NCBI GenBank assembly: GCA_964398915.1
Contig: CAYNOR010000005.1
Coordinates: 62,001 to 126,000 of the forward strand
Length of the DNA stretch: 64,000 nt
Source: Tichowtungia sp964398915
GTDB lineage: Bacteria; Verrucomicrobiota; Kiritimatiellia; Kiritimatiellales; Tichowtungiaceae
Reading direction: 5' to 3'
Part shown: positions 32,067 to 40,873 of the stretch, piece by piece
Numbering within the stretch: the first letter of the stretch is position 1
How the letters are laid out: every line of letters starts with the position of its first letter
The notes under the pieces: model-generated
What the model was told of the DNA's origin: nothing
Databases searched by the model: none
What the model saw: only the letters and a program-made list of their open reading frames with translations
Made by a program: the position numbers and the translations under genes

Positions 32067-33344
32067 TCAAACACCCCACACCAGCCAGACAAAGGCGGCT
32101 CCGGCAAGAACGGCCGCAATCGTGAAAGGAATACCAATCCGCATAAAATCTCTGAAACTGACCGAATAGCCCCGTTTTTTCAGGATTCCGAGAGTGACGA
32201 CATTGGCAGAGGCCCCGATGGGTGTCAGATTGCCGCCGAGGCAGGCTCCAATCAGCAGCCCGAACATGAGCAGTGGAACCGGCGCGCCGATCTGGCCGGC
32301 CACTTTTTCAGCAACTGGAATCATCACCAGCAGAAACGGCACGTTATCCACAAATCCCGAAATAACTACCGCAAACAGCACGATCATTGCAAACGCGAGC
32401 GCCGCGTTAGAGCCGACCCATCCGGACATACCGGATGCCAACTTATCCATCCAGCCGGAGTCACTCAGTCCGCCTACCAAAACAAAAATACCGATCAGAA
32501 AAAAGATTGTATCCCAATCAAGCGTCTTGCCTAACTCGCGCAAACTTCCCCAATGTGCAATTCCTCTGAACCAAACCAAAGCAACCACACCGAGTATCAA
32601 TGTATAGGTTCCGGCAAACCACTTGAAGTCCGGGTCGAACAACGTAGCAAAAGAGAGCCCGACGACCAGCAGAACCAGCAAAGCCGCAGGTATCCAGGAG
32701 CGGGCTTTTTCCTGTGCCAGCAGAACGGATTTTTCCCGGTAATGGCAGAATGCCGCCGCCAGCACAAACAATGAGGCAATGGCACCGATCTGCGCGGCAA
32801 AGAAAATGCCGAACCGCCCCTGATACACGAAAAAGTCCCAGAAGCCCATGCGCATGTGGCCTGCCAGAATCATGCTCGGAGGGTCGCCGATCATCGTCGC
32901 AGTCCCTTGCAGATTGCTGCTCACAGCAATTCCAATCAGCAGCGGAACCGGACTTATTTTCAGTTTATCCGCCAGACTCAATGCAACCGGCGCAAGAAGA
33001 AGCACCACCGCAACGTTTTCTACGAATATAGAAATGCAACCCGCCAGCATGCACAGAATCAGCATGGCAACGCGCGTACTTCTGGCTTTATCCACCAGCC
33101 ATTCGGCCAGAACGGCAGGAACACGAGACATCATGAAAATTTCGGCCAGAATCAGGGTTCCGAAAAACAGTCCCATAACGTTCCAGCTGATCTTGCTAAA
33201 AAAAGCCTCCCGCCAAGTCAACACGCCGGTCGCAATCAACAAAGCACCCCCGCCGCAGGCTACCCAAGAACGTCTTCCCGGCAGAAAAATGAACAGGACA
33301 TAGCAAAGAATAAATACGGACAGACTGATCCACTCTTTTGTCAT
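32067..33344 (-). CDS. ArsB/NhaD/SLC13-type ion permease
   Basis: 425-residue inner-membrane permease of the ion transporter superfamily, about 11-12 helices. Conserved loops: AVSSNLQGTATMIGDPPSMIL in the first half, and SGFVDNVPFLLVMIPV and GACLGGNLTPIGASANVV in the second, the two inverted-repeat substrate sites. Candidates are Na+/H+ exchange (NhaD-like), arsenite or dicarboxylate transport; the sequence does not decide. Given its neighbours, sodium handling is plausible (inference). Converges with the Na/Pi gene. Confidence 0.85.
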   Translation of the reverse strand: MTKEWISLSVFILCYVLFIFLPGRRSWVACGGGALLIATGVLTWREAFFSKISWNVMGLFFGTLILAEIFMMSRVPAVLAEWLVDKARSTRVAMLILCMLAGCISIFVENVAVVLLLAPVALSLADKLKISPVPLLIGIAVSSNLQGTATMIGDPPSMILAGHMRMGFWDFFVYQGRFGIFFAAQIGAIASLFVLAAAFCHYREKSVLLAQEKARSWIPAALLVLLVVGLSFATLFDPDFKWFAGTYTLILGVVALVWFRGIAHWGSLRELGKTLDWDTIFFLIGIFVLVGGLSDSGWMDKLASGMSGWVGSNAALAFAMIVLFAVVISGFVDNVPFLLVMIPVAEKVAGQIGAPVPLLMFGLLIGACLGGNLTPIGASANVVTLGILKKRGYSVSFRDFMRIGIPFTIAAVLAGAAFVWLVWGV

Positions 33345-33381
33345 TTATTCACCTTCATCCGTTTTTTTAGCGTCTCGTCAT

Positions 33382-34161
33382 CTACACCTTCATTGTCCCA
33401 GGCATATCCGCATCAATCCGGAAAAACGGCAGCATCAGGTCTTCCATGGTGTAAAGGCCCGGCTTTTTATTCAGAAGATGTTCCGCTGCGAACAATACGC
33501 CGTTCCCGAAGGCTTCCCGCGATATGGATTCATGCCGGAGACGAACAGTCTGATAAGGGAACCCGAACAGAATTTCATGAACGCCGATAATCCCGCCCGC
33601 CCGGATCATTTTGATAGTGTCTTCCGGCAGTTCCAGCGCCTGAGCAATTTTTTTGGCTGTGCCTGACACCTCCTGCTTTCTTTTGAAATGCTCTTCGGTG
33701 ATTTCAATATCCGTGTATGGAGCTATTTTTTTTAGAATTTTGGCCGCGATGATTAAAAAGTTGACCCCGATGGTGATGTTCGGCGACCAAAGAACGTTCG
33801 TTTTTCCCGACAGTTTCTTGAGCTGCCGGATTCTCTCATCCGAATAGGAAGAGATCGCGCTGACAATCGCAATACCGCGCTCTGCCGCCGCTTCTCCATA
33901 ATATTCAATGCCGCTTTCTGAAGAAAAATCGATGATGACATCAACCGGCATCCGATCAATCAACTCACCCGCTTCCAGTTCATCTTTTGAGTAAATGAGA
34001 CTGGGTTCATCCGACGCAACTCCAAGAAACTCGTGCACCGACCGGTGTTCCAGCGAATGTGTCTTCCGAACCACCCACTGCAAATCCATTTTTTTGCTCT
34101 CAAGCAGAACGGAGGCGACTGCTTTTCCTGTTTTCCCGAAACCGATTAATCCTGTTTTCAT
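33382..34161 (-). CDS. dapB: Dihydrodipicolinate reductase (DapB-like)
   Basis: 259 residues. Rossmann start LIGFGKTGKAV; the catalytic region ITEEHFKRKQEVSGTA aligns with EAHHRHKVDAPSGTA of DapB, keeping the catalytic His and Lys but with Phe for the second His and QEV for VDAP. It therefore belongs to the DapB fold, perhaps with altered substrate handling. DapB reduces dihydrodipicolinate in lysine/diaminopimelate synthesis. The ATG at 34161 is fixed by AGGAGG seven bases upstream. No other lysine genes are near; OadG and transport genes flank it. Confidence 0.78.
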   Translation of the reverse strand: MKTGLIGFGKTGKAVASVLLESKKMDLQWVVRKTHSLEHRSVHEFLGVASDEPSLIYSKDELEAGELIDRMPVDVIIDFSSESGIEYYGEAAAERGIAIVSAISSYSDERIRQLKKLSGKTNVLWSPNITIGVNFLIIAAKILKKIAPYTDIEITEEHFKRKQEVSGTAKKIAQALELPEDTIKMIRAGGIIGVHEILFGFPYQTVRLRHESISREAFGNGVLFAAEHLLNKKPGLYTMEDLMLPFFRIDADMPGTMKV

Positions 34162-34186
34162 ATTGATCCTCCTGTAATTGCTGTAG

Positions 34187-34402
34187 TCAGCCCGTATGAG
34201 ATTTGACAGCGGCAATTGCCACGGCGACTTCGGTTAAATCGTCCGTTTGGTTTTCCGGTTTTCCGATCACGGCATCTTCCTGAACCCGTCTCGCAAACCG
34301 CGTGAAAAAGAAAGCACTTGTCTGCATGAGCAAAACCAGCAGACCCAGAAAAGCGAACACCACGGTCACGCCCACTACCATTACAACAAGACCTTCAATC
34401 AT
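34187..34402 (-). CDS. OadG-like small membrane protein
   Basis: 71 residues: one N-terminal membrane helix (GLVVMVVGVTVVFAFLGLLVLLM, in segments) then an amphipathic tail with acidic residues, matching the gamma subunit of sodium-pump decarboxylases, which anchors the complex and binds zinc at its C-terminus. The alpha and beta subunits are not in the window, so it is orphaned here; a partner elsewhere or a different role is possible. It lies 25 bp before the dapB start. Confidence 0.7.
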   Translation of the reverse strand: MIEGLVVMVVGVTVVFAFLGLLVLLMQTSAFFFTRFARRVQEDAVIGKPENQTDDLTEVAVAIAAVKSHTG

Positions 34403-34441
34403 GGACTCCCCCTTGAGTTGATAAAAACGAATAGAGGCGGG

Positions 34442-34774
34442 TTACATGAACAAGGGAACCAGAACGCGGATAATCAGCCAGACGGTCAGACTCCCAATTA
34501 CAAGCGCGATGGAATACTTCCGCCAATGATTCATGGTAGCAGGAGTCCCTTCACCAGTATCGCCTTTTAAATAGCGAATGTCGATGTACCGAACGAACAC
34601 CAGAGAGGCCAACGTGAGCAGACACCCGACATCCAAAAGAGAGGGAATTTTCGGATGCTTTTGAAGCAGAAGGGCGAACAGTATCGCAAGGAGCGCAGTT
34701 CCTATAAACATCCAGTAGAAGCGAACGAGGCAACCGGCTCCGCTACTGTATTCAGTCTTATTCTGAGAGTTCAT
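34442..34774 (-). CDS. Small three-helix membrane protein
   Basis: 110 residues with three hydrophobic helices: about FYWMFIGTALLAILFALLL, then LLDVGCLLTLASLVFV, and YSIALVIGSLTVWLIIRVLV at the C-terminus. No named family recognised. Start taken at MNSQNK (34774); 34789 and 34810 are alternatives and no strong ribosome site decides. It lies 39 bp before the OadG-like gene on the same strand, likely the same transcript. The 34775-35065 interval upstream holds nothing else I can support. Confidence 0.55.
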   Translation of the reverse strand: MNSQNKTEYSSGAGCLVRFYWMFIGTALLAILFALLLQKHPKIPSLLDVGCLLTLASLVFVRYIDIRYLKGDTGEGTPATMNHWRKYSIALVIGSLTVWLIIRVLVPLFM

Positions 34775-35065
34775 GCCGTACCATCCCATTTTGTTCGCGC
34801 AAAAGCGCAATTCTAATGGATGGCGGCCCGACCATTCCGATACCTGCCAGAAACATGCTGTTCCGGCACCCTGAAGACAAAACGCAACCGCATTGCTGTT
34901 GCGCGGGGGTGAATATGCAGACTGTTTACCCCATCCGCAACGTTTTTTTAAATAAACGAATGTGCCCTTGCTTCATTTCCAGAAGCCTGCCGATTAGTTT
35001 TTCATTGACCACTTGCCGATGAAGGGCAAAATGCATTCGCACTTTCACATCGGGGGCTTTAAAAT

Positions 35066-35512
35066 ATGAATCTAAAAAAGATTCTCACAAAAGATTCAAT
35101 TCTGCCTGAACTGAAGGCCGATACCAAACGGGGTGTCATCGAAGAAATCGCAACCTCTATGATGTTGGCCGGCCAATTCAAGGATCGCGTAGCTGTTGTA
35201 CAGGCCTTACTGGCCCGCGAAGAAAAAATGTCCACCGGTATGCAAAACAACATCGCTATCCCGCACGGTAAAACCGATGCCGTGGAACAGCTGGTTGCCG
35301 CTGTGGCCATTCATCGCGAAGGCGTTGATTTCGCCGCCATGGATGGCAAGCCTTCTCATATTTTTATCATAACCCTCTCTCCCGAAAACCGCGCCGGACC
35401 GCACATTCAATTCCTCGCTGAAATCAGCAAGGTCCTGAGCCGTCCGGAACTGCGCGAAAAACTGCTGAACGCGGCCGCCACGGATGAAATTCTGAATCTG
35501 CTAACTGCTTAA
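35066..35512 (+). CDS. PTS EIIA (Ntr-type) domain protein next to antiporter
   Basis: 148-residue EIIA type-2 domain; phosphorylatable His H67 in NNIAIPHGK, with LSPENRAGPHIQFLAEI after it. It is a paralogue of the protein at 29641-30105. Its stop is 9 bp before the antiporter start, so the two form an operon. Such IIA proteins beside CPA2 antiporters are thought to regulate transport by phosphorylation state (inference). No sugar permease is present. Confidence 0.88.
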   Translation: MNLKKILTKDSILPELKADTKRGVIEEIATSMMLAGQFKDRVAVVQALLAREEKMSTGMQNNIAIPHGKTDAVEQLVAAVAIHREGVDFAAMDGKPSHIFIITLSPENRAGPHIQFLAEISKVLSRPELREKLLNAAATDEILNLLTA

Positions 35513-35521
35513 GGAGCCGCT

Positions 35522-37195
35522 ATGCTTCCTGCCGCCGACCCTGAAACAACAATTCCTGTCGTTCAGGCGGTTCAACAGCTTGTTCAAGCTCATTCACCCA
35601 CCGAGGTGATGACGCTGTTAGTGATGCAGCTCGCGCTGATTATCATTGCGGCCCGCATGGGCGGCTTTCTTTTCCAGCGCTTTCTAAAACTGCCCAGCGT
35701 GCTGGGGGAGCTGGTGGCAGGTATGGTCATCGGCCCGTATGCCCTGGGATCAAAAATTCCCCTGCCGGGCATCGGCCCGCTCTTTGAAACACAAACCATC
35801 GGTCTGCCGGTTTCCTCTGAGCTCTACGCCATTGCAACCATTGCATCTATCATCCTGCTGTTCCTCTCCGGACTGGCAACCGATCTGCGCGTTTTTATGC
35901 GCTACTCGGTGGTCGGCTCTATCGTAGGCCTCGGCGGCCTAATCGTTTCTTTTATATTGGGCGACCTGTGTGCCGTATTGTTTGGCCTGGCACCTTCCTT
36001 CATGGATCCTGCGGCTCTGTTCCTCGGAACCATTTCCACTGCAACTTCCGTCGGCATCACCGCACGCATCCTGACCGAAAAACACAAAATGTCTTCGCCG
36101 GAAGGGGTCACCATTCTGGCCGGAGCCGTTATTGACGATGTGCTCGGCATCGTGGTGCTGGCGATCGTGGTCGGTATGACCAAAGTGATCAACGCCGGCG
36201 GAACGATGGATTGGGGCCATGTCGGACTTGTTGCGCTAAAAGCTGTCGGCTTCTGGATTATCTGCACTGCGCTCGGACTATTGCTGGCCCGGCAGTTGAC
36301 CGGCGTGCTGAAACGGTTCGGGTCGCCGGAAGTGATTGTCTCCATATCGCTTGGACTCGCTCTGATGCTGGCCGGGCTTTCCGAAATGGCCGGGCTGGCC
36401 ATGATTATCGGCGCGTACATTATGGGACTGTCGCTCTCGCGGACCGACGTCGTGCAGGAACTGCAGAACAGCCTGCAAGGCGTTTACGATATGCTCGTGC
36501 CGATTTTTTTCTGCGTGATGGGTATGATGGTGGACTTCTCCTCCATGCGCCACGCCCTGCTGTTCGGGTTGGCCTATTCGCTACTCGCCATCGCTGCCAA
36601 AATTGTCGGCTGCGGCATCCCGGCCTATCTGACAAAATTCAACTTTCACGGGGCATTACGCATCGGACTTGGAATGCTACCGCGAGGCGAAGTGGCCCTG
36701 ATTGTCGCCGGCATCGGCCTCTCTGCCGGATGTATTGGTCAGGACCTTTTCGGCGTAGCGATTTTAATGACCATGGTCACCACACTGCTCGCTCCGCCAT
36801 TGCTGGTTCGCTCCTTCCGTAGCCAGACGCCCGGCCTGAAACACACCGAACAGGCACTGGAGGAAAAGGAAGAAATCTTCTCGCTCGATTTCCCATCGCC
36901 CGACATTGCCGAATTCCTGATGCAGCGGCTGGTGCGGGCCTTTCGACGTGAAGAGTTCTTTGTCAACCGCCTGCAAATGGAAACGGAAACCTATCAGGTA
37001 CGCAAAGACGAGATCTCCTTCACCATGTCGCAAACGGGCGGACAAATCAGCGTCAGCGTACCGGCGGAACAGCGGTACGTCGCCCGCCTGATGATCTATG
37101 AAGAACTGCTTTCGCTCTCCGACCTGCTTGAAGCCTCGAAAAATATGAAAAGTCTGGACGTTATGGGTTCGGAGCTGATCGGCTCGCTGTTTTAA
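35522..37195 (+). CDS. Cation:proton antiporter (CPA2 type)
   Basis: 557 residues. Twelve or so membrane helices of the Na_H_Exchanger family: LPSVLGELVAGMVIGP, LLFLSGLATDLRVFMRY, TSVGITARIL, AGAVIDDVLGIVVLAIV (the paired aspartates of the ion site) and GMLPRGEVALIVAGIG. The last 140 residues are soluble, of unrecognised fold, and may be regulatory. Exchanges Na+ or K+ for protons at the inner membrane. AAGGAG before the ATG; co-transcribed with the IIA gene. Confidence 0.9.
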   Translation: MLPAADPETTIPVVQAVQQLVQAHSPTEVMTLLVMQLALIIIAARMGGFLFQRFLKLPSVLGELVAGMVIGPYALGSKIPLPGIGPLFETQTIGLPVSSELYAIATIASIILLFLSGLATDLRVFMRYSVVGSIVGLGGLIVSFILGDLCAVLFGLAPSFMDPAALFLGTISTATSVGITARILTEKHKMSSPEGVTILAGAVIDDVLGIVVLAIVVGMTKVINAGGTMDWGHVGLVALKAVGFWIICTALGLLLARQLTGVLKRFGSPEVIVSISLGLALMLAGLSEMAGLAMIIGAYIMGLSLSRTDVVQELQNSLQGVYDMLVPIFFCVMGMMVDFSSMRHALLFGLAYSLLAIAAKIVGCGIPAYLTKFNFHGALRIGLGMLPRGEVALIVAGIGLSAGCIGQDLFGVAILMTMVTTLLAPPLLVRSFRSQTPGLKHTEQALEEKEEIFSLDFPSPDIAEFLMQRLVRAFRREEFFVNRLQMETETYQVRKDEISFTMSQTGGQISVSVPAEQRYVARLMIYEELLSLSDLLEASKNMKSLDVMGSELIGSLF

Positions 37196-37248
37196 TAAAC
37201 CGGAAGCAAGGACTGGAAGGCGCGGTAAAAACCGCTAGACTCCGGCAC

Positions 37249-40056
37249 ATGAGCAAAAAACTTTTCCTTCTCGACGGCATGGCGCTGGTCTACCGGTCGT
37301 ACTTCGCCTTCATGCGCAACCCGATGATCAATTCGAAAGGCCGCAACGTCTCCGCCGTCTTCGGGTTCCTCAACACCCTGCTCGAACTGATTGAAAAGCA
37401 AAGCCCGACGCACATCGCCGTCGCCTTCGACGTTTCCGGGCCGACCTTCCGCCACGATAAGTTCCCCGAATACAAAGCGCAGCGCGAGGAAACCCCCGAA
37501 GAAATCCGCGCAGCCGTTCCGGTCATTCAGGAATTCCTGAAAGCCTTCAATATTCCAATTGTCACCGCACAGGGGTTTGAAGCCGACGACCTGATCGGCA
37601 CGCTCGCCCGGCTTGCCGAAAAAGAAGGCTTCGACACCTACATGGTCACGCCCGACAAAGATTTCACCCAGCTCGTCGACGCGCATACTTTCGTCTACAA
37701 ACCTGCCAAGAGTGGGCTCCCGCCGGAAATCATGGGCGTGCCTGAAGTGCTCAAATACTGGGAGATCGAGCGCATCGAACAGGTCACCGACATCCTCGGC
37801 CTCGCGGGCGACACTGCCGACAATATTCCCGGCGTCCCCGGCGTTGGGCCGAAGACTGCGCAAAAACTGATCGCGCAGTTCGGCTCAATTGAAAATCTGC
37901 TCGAACACACCGGCGAACTCAAAGGAAAGCTCAAGGAAAACCTCGAAGCCAACAAGGAGCGCGCCCGGCTCTGCAAATGGCTCGTCACCATCAAAACCGA
38001 TTCGCCGGTCGATTATAATCCCGACGGCTTGATTCGCGGCAAACTCGACGAGGAAAAACTCACCGCCCTCTTTTCTGAATTTGAATTCTCCTCTTTCTCC
38101 AAAAGACTCTTCGGCAACCCCGCCGCGCCCGTTGCACGGGCGACATACATGTCGTCCCCTACCCCAGACGGACAAGGCGACCTCTTTGCCTTCGCGGCAC
38201 AAACCGCACCGGCGGCTCCGGCAGAAGAAGCCGCGCCGGTTTATAAAACCATCGCCGACGTAAAGCATACCTACCACGCCGTCCAAACCTTGGAAGAACG
38301 CAAGGCGCTGGCGGCTCAATTGGGTCAAGCGGCACGCTTCTGCTTCGACACGGAAACGACCGGGCTCGACCCGCGCACCGACAACCTGGTCGGCATTTCC
38401 TTTTCCGTAAAACCGCACGAAGCGTGGTTCGTCACCCTGCCGCCCGATGAAAAAGAATCCGCCAAGGCGCTGGAGATTTTCAGACCGCTGTTTGAAAACG
38501 AACAGCTTGAGAAGACCGGACACAATTTGAAATTCGATATCGCCATGCTGCGCGCCGCCGGAATCGAAGTGCGCGGAAAATTATTCGACACCATGCTCGC
38601 GCATTACCTGCTCGATCCAGACCAGCGCCACGGACTCGACAAGCTGGCCGGAACGCATCTCGGTTACGCGCCGGTTCCGATCACCGCGCTGATCGGCGAA
38701 AAGAAAAGCGAACAGCTTTCCATGGCTGACGTAGCGGTCGAAAAGATTGTCGACTACGCCTGCGAAGATGCCGACGTCACCATCCAGCTCCGCAAAATTC
38801 TGGAGCCGCAACTGGAGAAACGGAAACTTACCAACGTATTCGACACCATCGAATGTCCTTTGATTCCGGTGCTGGTCGAAATGGAAGCCAACGGCATCGC
38901 GCTCGACACCTCCGCGCTCAAAGAAATTTCCGGACGGCTGGCCGGTGAAATCGCCGGTTATGAAAAGAAGGTCTACGAGCTGGCCGGGCACGAGTTCAAC
39001 CTCAACTCTCCGAAACAGCTCGGTGAAGTACTCTTCGACGAACTGAAGCTGGCCGACAAGCCGAAGAAGACGAAGACCGGACAGTACACCACCAACGAAG
39101 AAGTGCTCGACCAGCTGGCAACCGAACACGAAATCGCCCGCGTCCTGCTCGACTACCGCGAAGCAACCAAGCTGAAAAGCACCTACGTCGATGCCCTGCC
39201 GGAATTCATCTCCAAAAAAACCGGCCGCATCCATACGTCATTCAGCCAGGCCGTCACCACCACCGGACGGCTGGCCTCAAGCGATCCAAACATTCAGAAT
39301 ATTCCGGTCCGCACGGAACAGGGACAGGAAATCCGCCGCGCCTTCGTCGCCGGTTCCAAGGACTTCACGCTACTGGCCGCCGACTATTCGCAGATCGAAC
39401 TGCGCATCATGGCGCACCTCAGCGGCGACCAGCACATGAAAGCCGCTTTTGAAAGCGGCGAAGATATTCACACCGCCACCGCCGCGCGCGTCTTCGACGT
39501 CGCACTGGCCGACGTTACATCCGACATGCGCCGCAAAGCCAAGATGGTCAACTTCGGCATCATCTACGGCATCTCCGCCTTTGGGCTCGCCCAGCGGCTG
39601 CGCATTCCGAGAAAAGAAGCGGCGGAAATTATCGAGAGCTACTTCAAACAGTATCCGGCGGTCAAGGCCTGCATGGACGGCATCATCGAAACCGCGCGCA
39701 ATAAAGGCTATGTTGAAACTATCGCCGGACGGCGGCGCCATATCCGCGACATCAACACCGCCAACGGCACCGTCCGCGCCGCCGCCGAGCGTTACGCTAT
39801 CAACGCGCCGATTCAAGGATCCGCCGCCGACATGATTAAAATCGCCATGATCCGCATCCACGATATGCTGAAACAGAAGAACGCCAAAACCCGTCTTCTG
39901 CTTCAGGTACACGACGAACTCGTCTTTGAACTCCACAAAGACGAACACGGACTGATTGAAGACATCCGTAAATTGATGAGCGAAGCCCTGCCGCTCTCCG
40001 TCCCCGTCATCGTCGACTGCGGCACTGGCAATAACTGGCTGGAAGCACATTCCTGA
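37249..40056 (+). CDS. polA: DNA polymerase I
   Basis: 935 residues, full-length with all three activities. 5' nuclease at 1-300 (YKAQREETPEEI, PGVPGVGPKTAQKLI); 3'-5' exonuclease at about 340-530 with intact ExoI DTETTGLDP and ExoII GHNLKFDIAML; polymerase from about 560 with motif A DYSQIELRIMAHLSGD, motif B RRKAKMVNFGIIYGIS and motif C QVHDELVFE. Fills gaps and removes RNA primers in repair and replication. Single gene, 53 bp after the antiporter. Confidence 0.97.
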   Translation: MSKKLFLLDGMALVYRSYFAFMRNPMINSKGRNVSAVFGFLNTLLELIEKQSPTHIAVAFDVSGPTFRHDKFPEYKAQREETPEEIRAAVPVIQEFLKAFNIPIVTAQGFEADDLIGTLARLAEKEGFDTYMVTPDKDFTQLVDAHTFVYKPAKSGLPPEIMGVPEVLKYWEIERIEQVTDILGLAGDTADNIPGVPGVGPKTAQKLIAQFGSIENLLEHTGELKGKLKENLEANKERARLCKWLVTIKTDSPVDYNPDGLIRGKLDEEKLTALFSEFEFSSFSKRLFGNPAAPVARATYMSSPTPDGQGDLFAFAAQTAPAAPAEEAAPVYKTIADVKHTYHAVQTLEERKALAAQLGQAARFCFDTETTGLDPRTDNLVGISFSVKPHEAWFVTLPPDEKESAKALEIFRPLFENEQLEKTGHNLKFDIAMLRAAGIEVRGKLFDTMLAHYLLDPDQRHGLDKLAGTHLGYAPVPITALIGEKKSEQLSMADVAVEKIVDYACEDADVTIQLRKILEPQLEKRKLTNVFDTIECPLIPVLVEMEANGIALDTSALKEISGRLAGEIAGYEKKVYELAGHEFNLNSPKQLGEVLFDELKLADKPKKTKTGQYTTNEEVLDQLATEHEIARVLLDYREATKLKSTYVDALPEFISKKTGRIHTSFSQAVTTTGRLASSDPNIQNIPVRTEQGQEIRRAFVAGSKDFTLLAADYSQIELRIMAHLSGDQHMKAAFESGEDIHTATAARVFDVALADVTSDMRRKAKMVNFGIIYGISAFGLAQRLRIPRKEAAEIIESYFKQYPAVKACMDGIIETARNKGYVETIAGRRRHIRDINTANGTVRAAAERYAINAPIQGSAADMIKIAMIRIHDMLKQKNAKTRLLLQVHDELVFELHKDEHGLIEDIRKLMSEALPLSVPVIVDCGTGNNWLEAHS

Positions 40057-40143
40057 CCCTTGAAAAAGCAGTTCAACCGCGCCGGGGCGGAGAGTATGGG
40101 AGTGTGTGGATGTGGGCGGTGACCGCGCCTGCTCCTGAGGAGC

Positions 40144-40166
40144 CCGGGGTCACCGACCCCGGCTAC
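40144..40166 (-). repeat. Single REP-like hairpin behind polA
   Basis: On the minus strand: GTAG (40166-40163), stem CCGGGGTC, loop GGT, stem GACCCCGG. Same plan (GTAG foot, 8-bp stem, 3-base loop) as the units in mnmA and tilS. Longer imperfect arms extend to 40137-40168. Confidence 0.65.
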
Positions 40167-40168
40167 TC

Positions 40169-40224
40169 TGTCCCCTGCCCCCTGACTCCTGCCCCCTGAC
40201 TCCCGCCCCCTGACTCCTGCCCCC
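40169..40224. repeat. Four tandem copies of a 14-bp C-rich unit
   Basis: TGACTCCTGCCCCC repeated head to tail four times (first copy degenerate, third with one change). Fills most of the polA-to-next-gene interval. 14 bp is not a multiple of 3, consistent with being non-coding. Confidence 0.8.
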
Positions 40225-40237
40225 TGGCGAACGGGGT

Positions 40238-40837
40238 CTATTTCTTTTCCGGAGGAGTCGCGCCCGGCTTGCACTTTTCAATCCACTCATCCTTCAGGTA
40301 GCGGGTGGAATTGCTGGCCTTGGCAAGGATCGCTTCGCCCTGTCTAACTAAAACAATGTATCCTTTGCAGACATCCCCGGACCTTATATCGTCCGAATCC
40401 GAGTAGGAAGACGTTATCTGTGTTAAAACAAACGGTGCTGAGGTGACGGTTTCCTCCAGCACAACATTGTTGGTCAGCGAGATGCTTTTCTGGCCGGGAC
40501 TGAAGATCACCGTTGTGCCTTTATCTTTGGCACTTGTGGTATTTTCGGAAAGGAAATACCACTCCAGCTGGCAGGCGGCCTGGGGTTCACCGCTTTGCTT
40601 GATTTTAACAGTTAACGTGCAAATCTCCGTATCAGTATCCGTGATCGTTTCGACATCATCCCCGTTGCCATCTTCACGGATGTCTTCTTTCCGGTCCTTG
40701 TTCCGATCCGCTTTATCTTTCACCATCAGAGTGACCTTCGCGCCGTTTGCCGCGGCGAAGGATTCACCGGCACTCCATAACAGGGCGGTAAACAACAGCG
40801 GGACAAACATCAATTTTACAATTTGAACTTTTTTCAT
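40238..40837 (-). CDS. Exported protein of unknown function, last gene of the ExbBD-secretin locus
   Basis: 199 residues with a signal peptide (cleavage near SFAA, about residue 29). After an acidic/basic linker (KDRKEDIREDGNGDD) comes a beta-rich domain ending GYIVLVRQGEAILAKAS...RYLKDEWIEKC. This tail resembles that of the SHD1 protein at 47889-48620 (CGYLVLILNQRNETI...SWLKEEKIP), so the two may share a domain. Ribosome site GGAG. It lies 36 bp after the large surface-protein gene. Confidence 0.6.
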   Translation of the reverse strand: MKKVQIVKLMFVPLLFTALLWSAGESFAAANGAKVTLMVKDKADRNKDRKEDIREDGNGDDVETITDTDTEICTLTVKIKQSGEPQAACQLEWYFLSENTTSAKDKGTTVIFSPGQKSISLTNNVVLEETVTSAPFVLTQITSSYSDSDDIRSGDVCKGYIVLVRQGEAILAKASNSTRYLKDEWIEKCKPGATPPEKK

Positions 40838-40873
40838 TTTTTTCTCCTTGTTCCCAGAAGGATTCCCGGTGTT

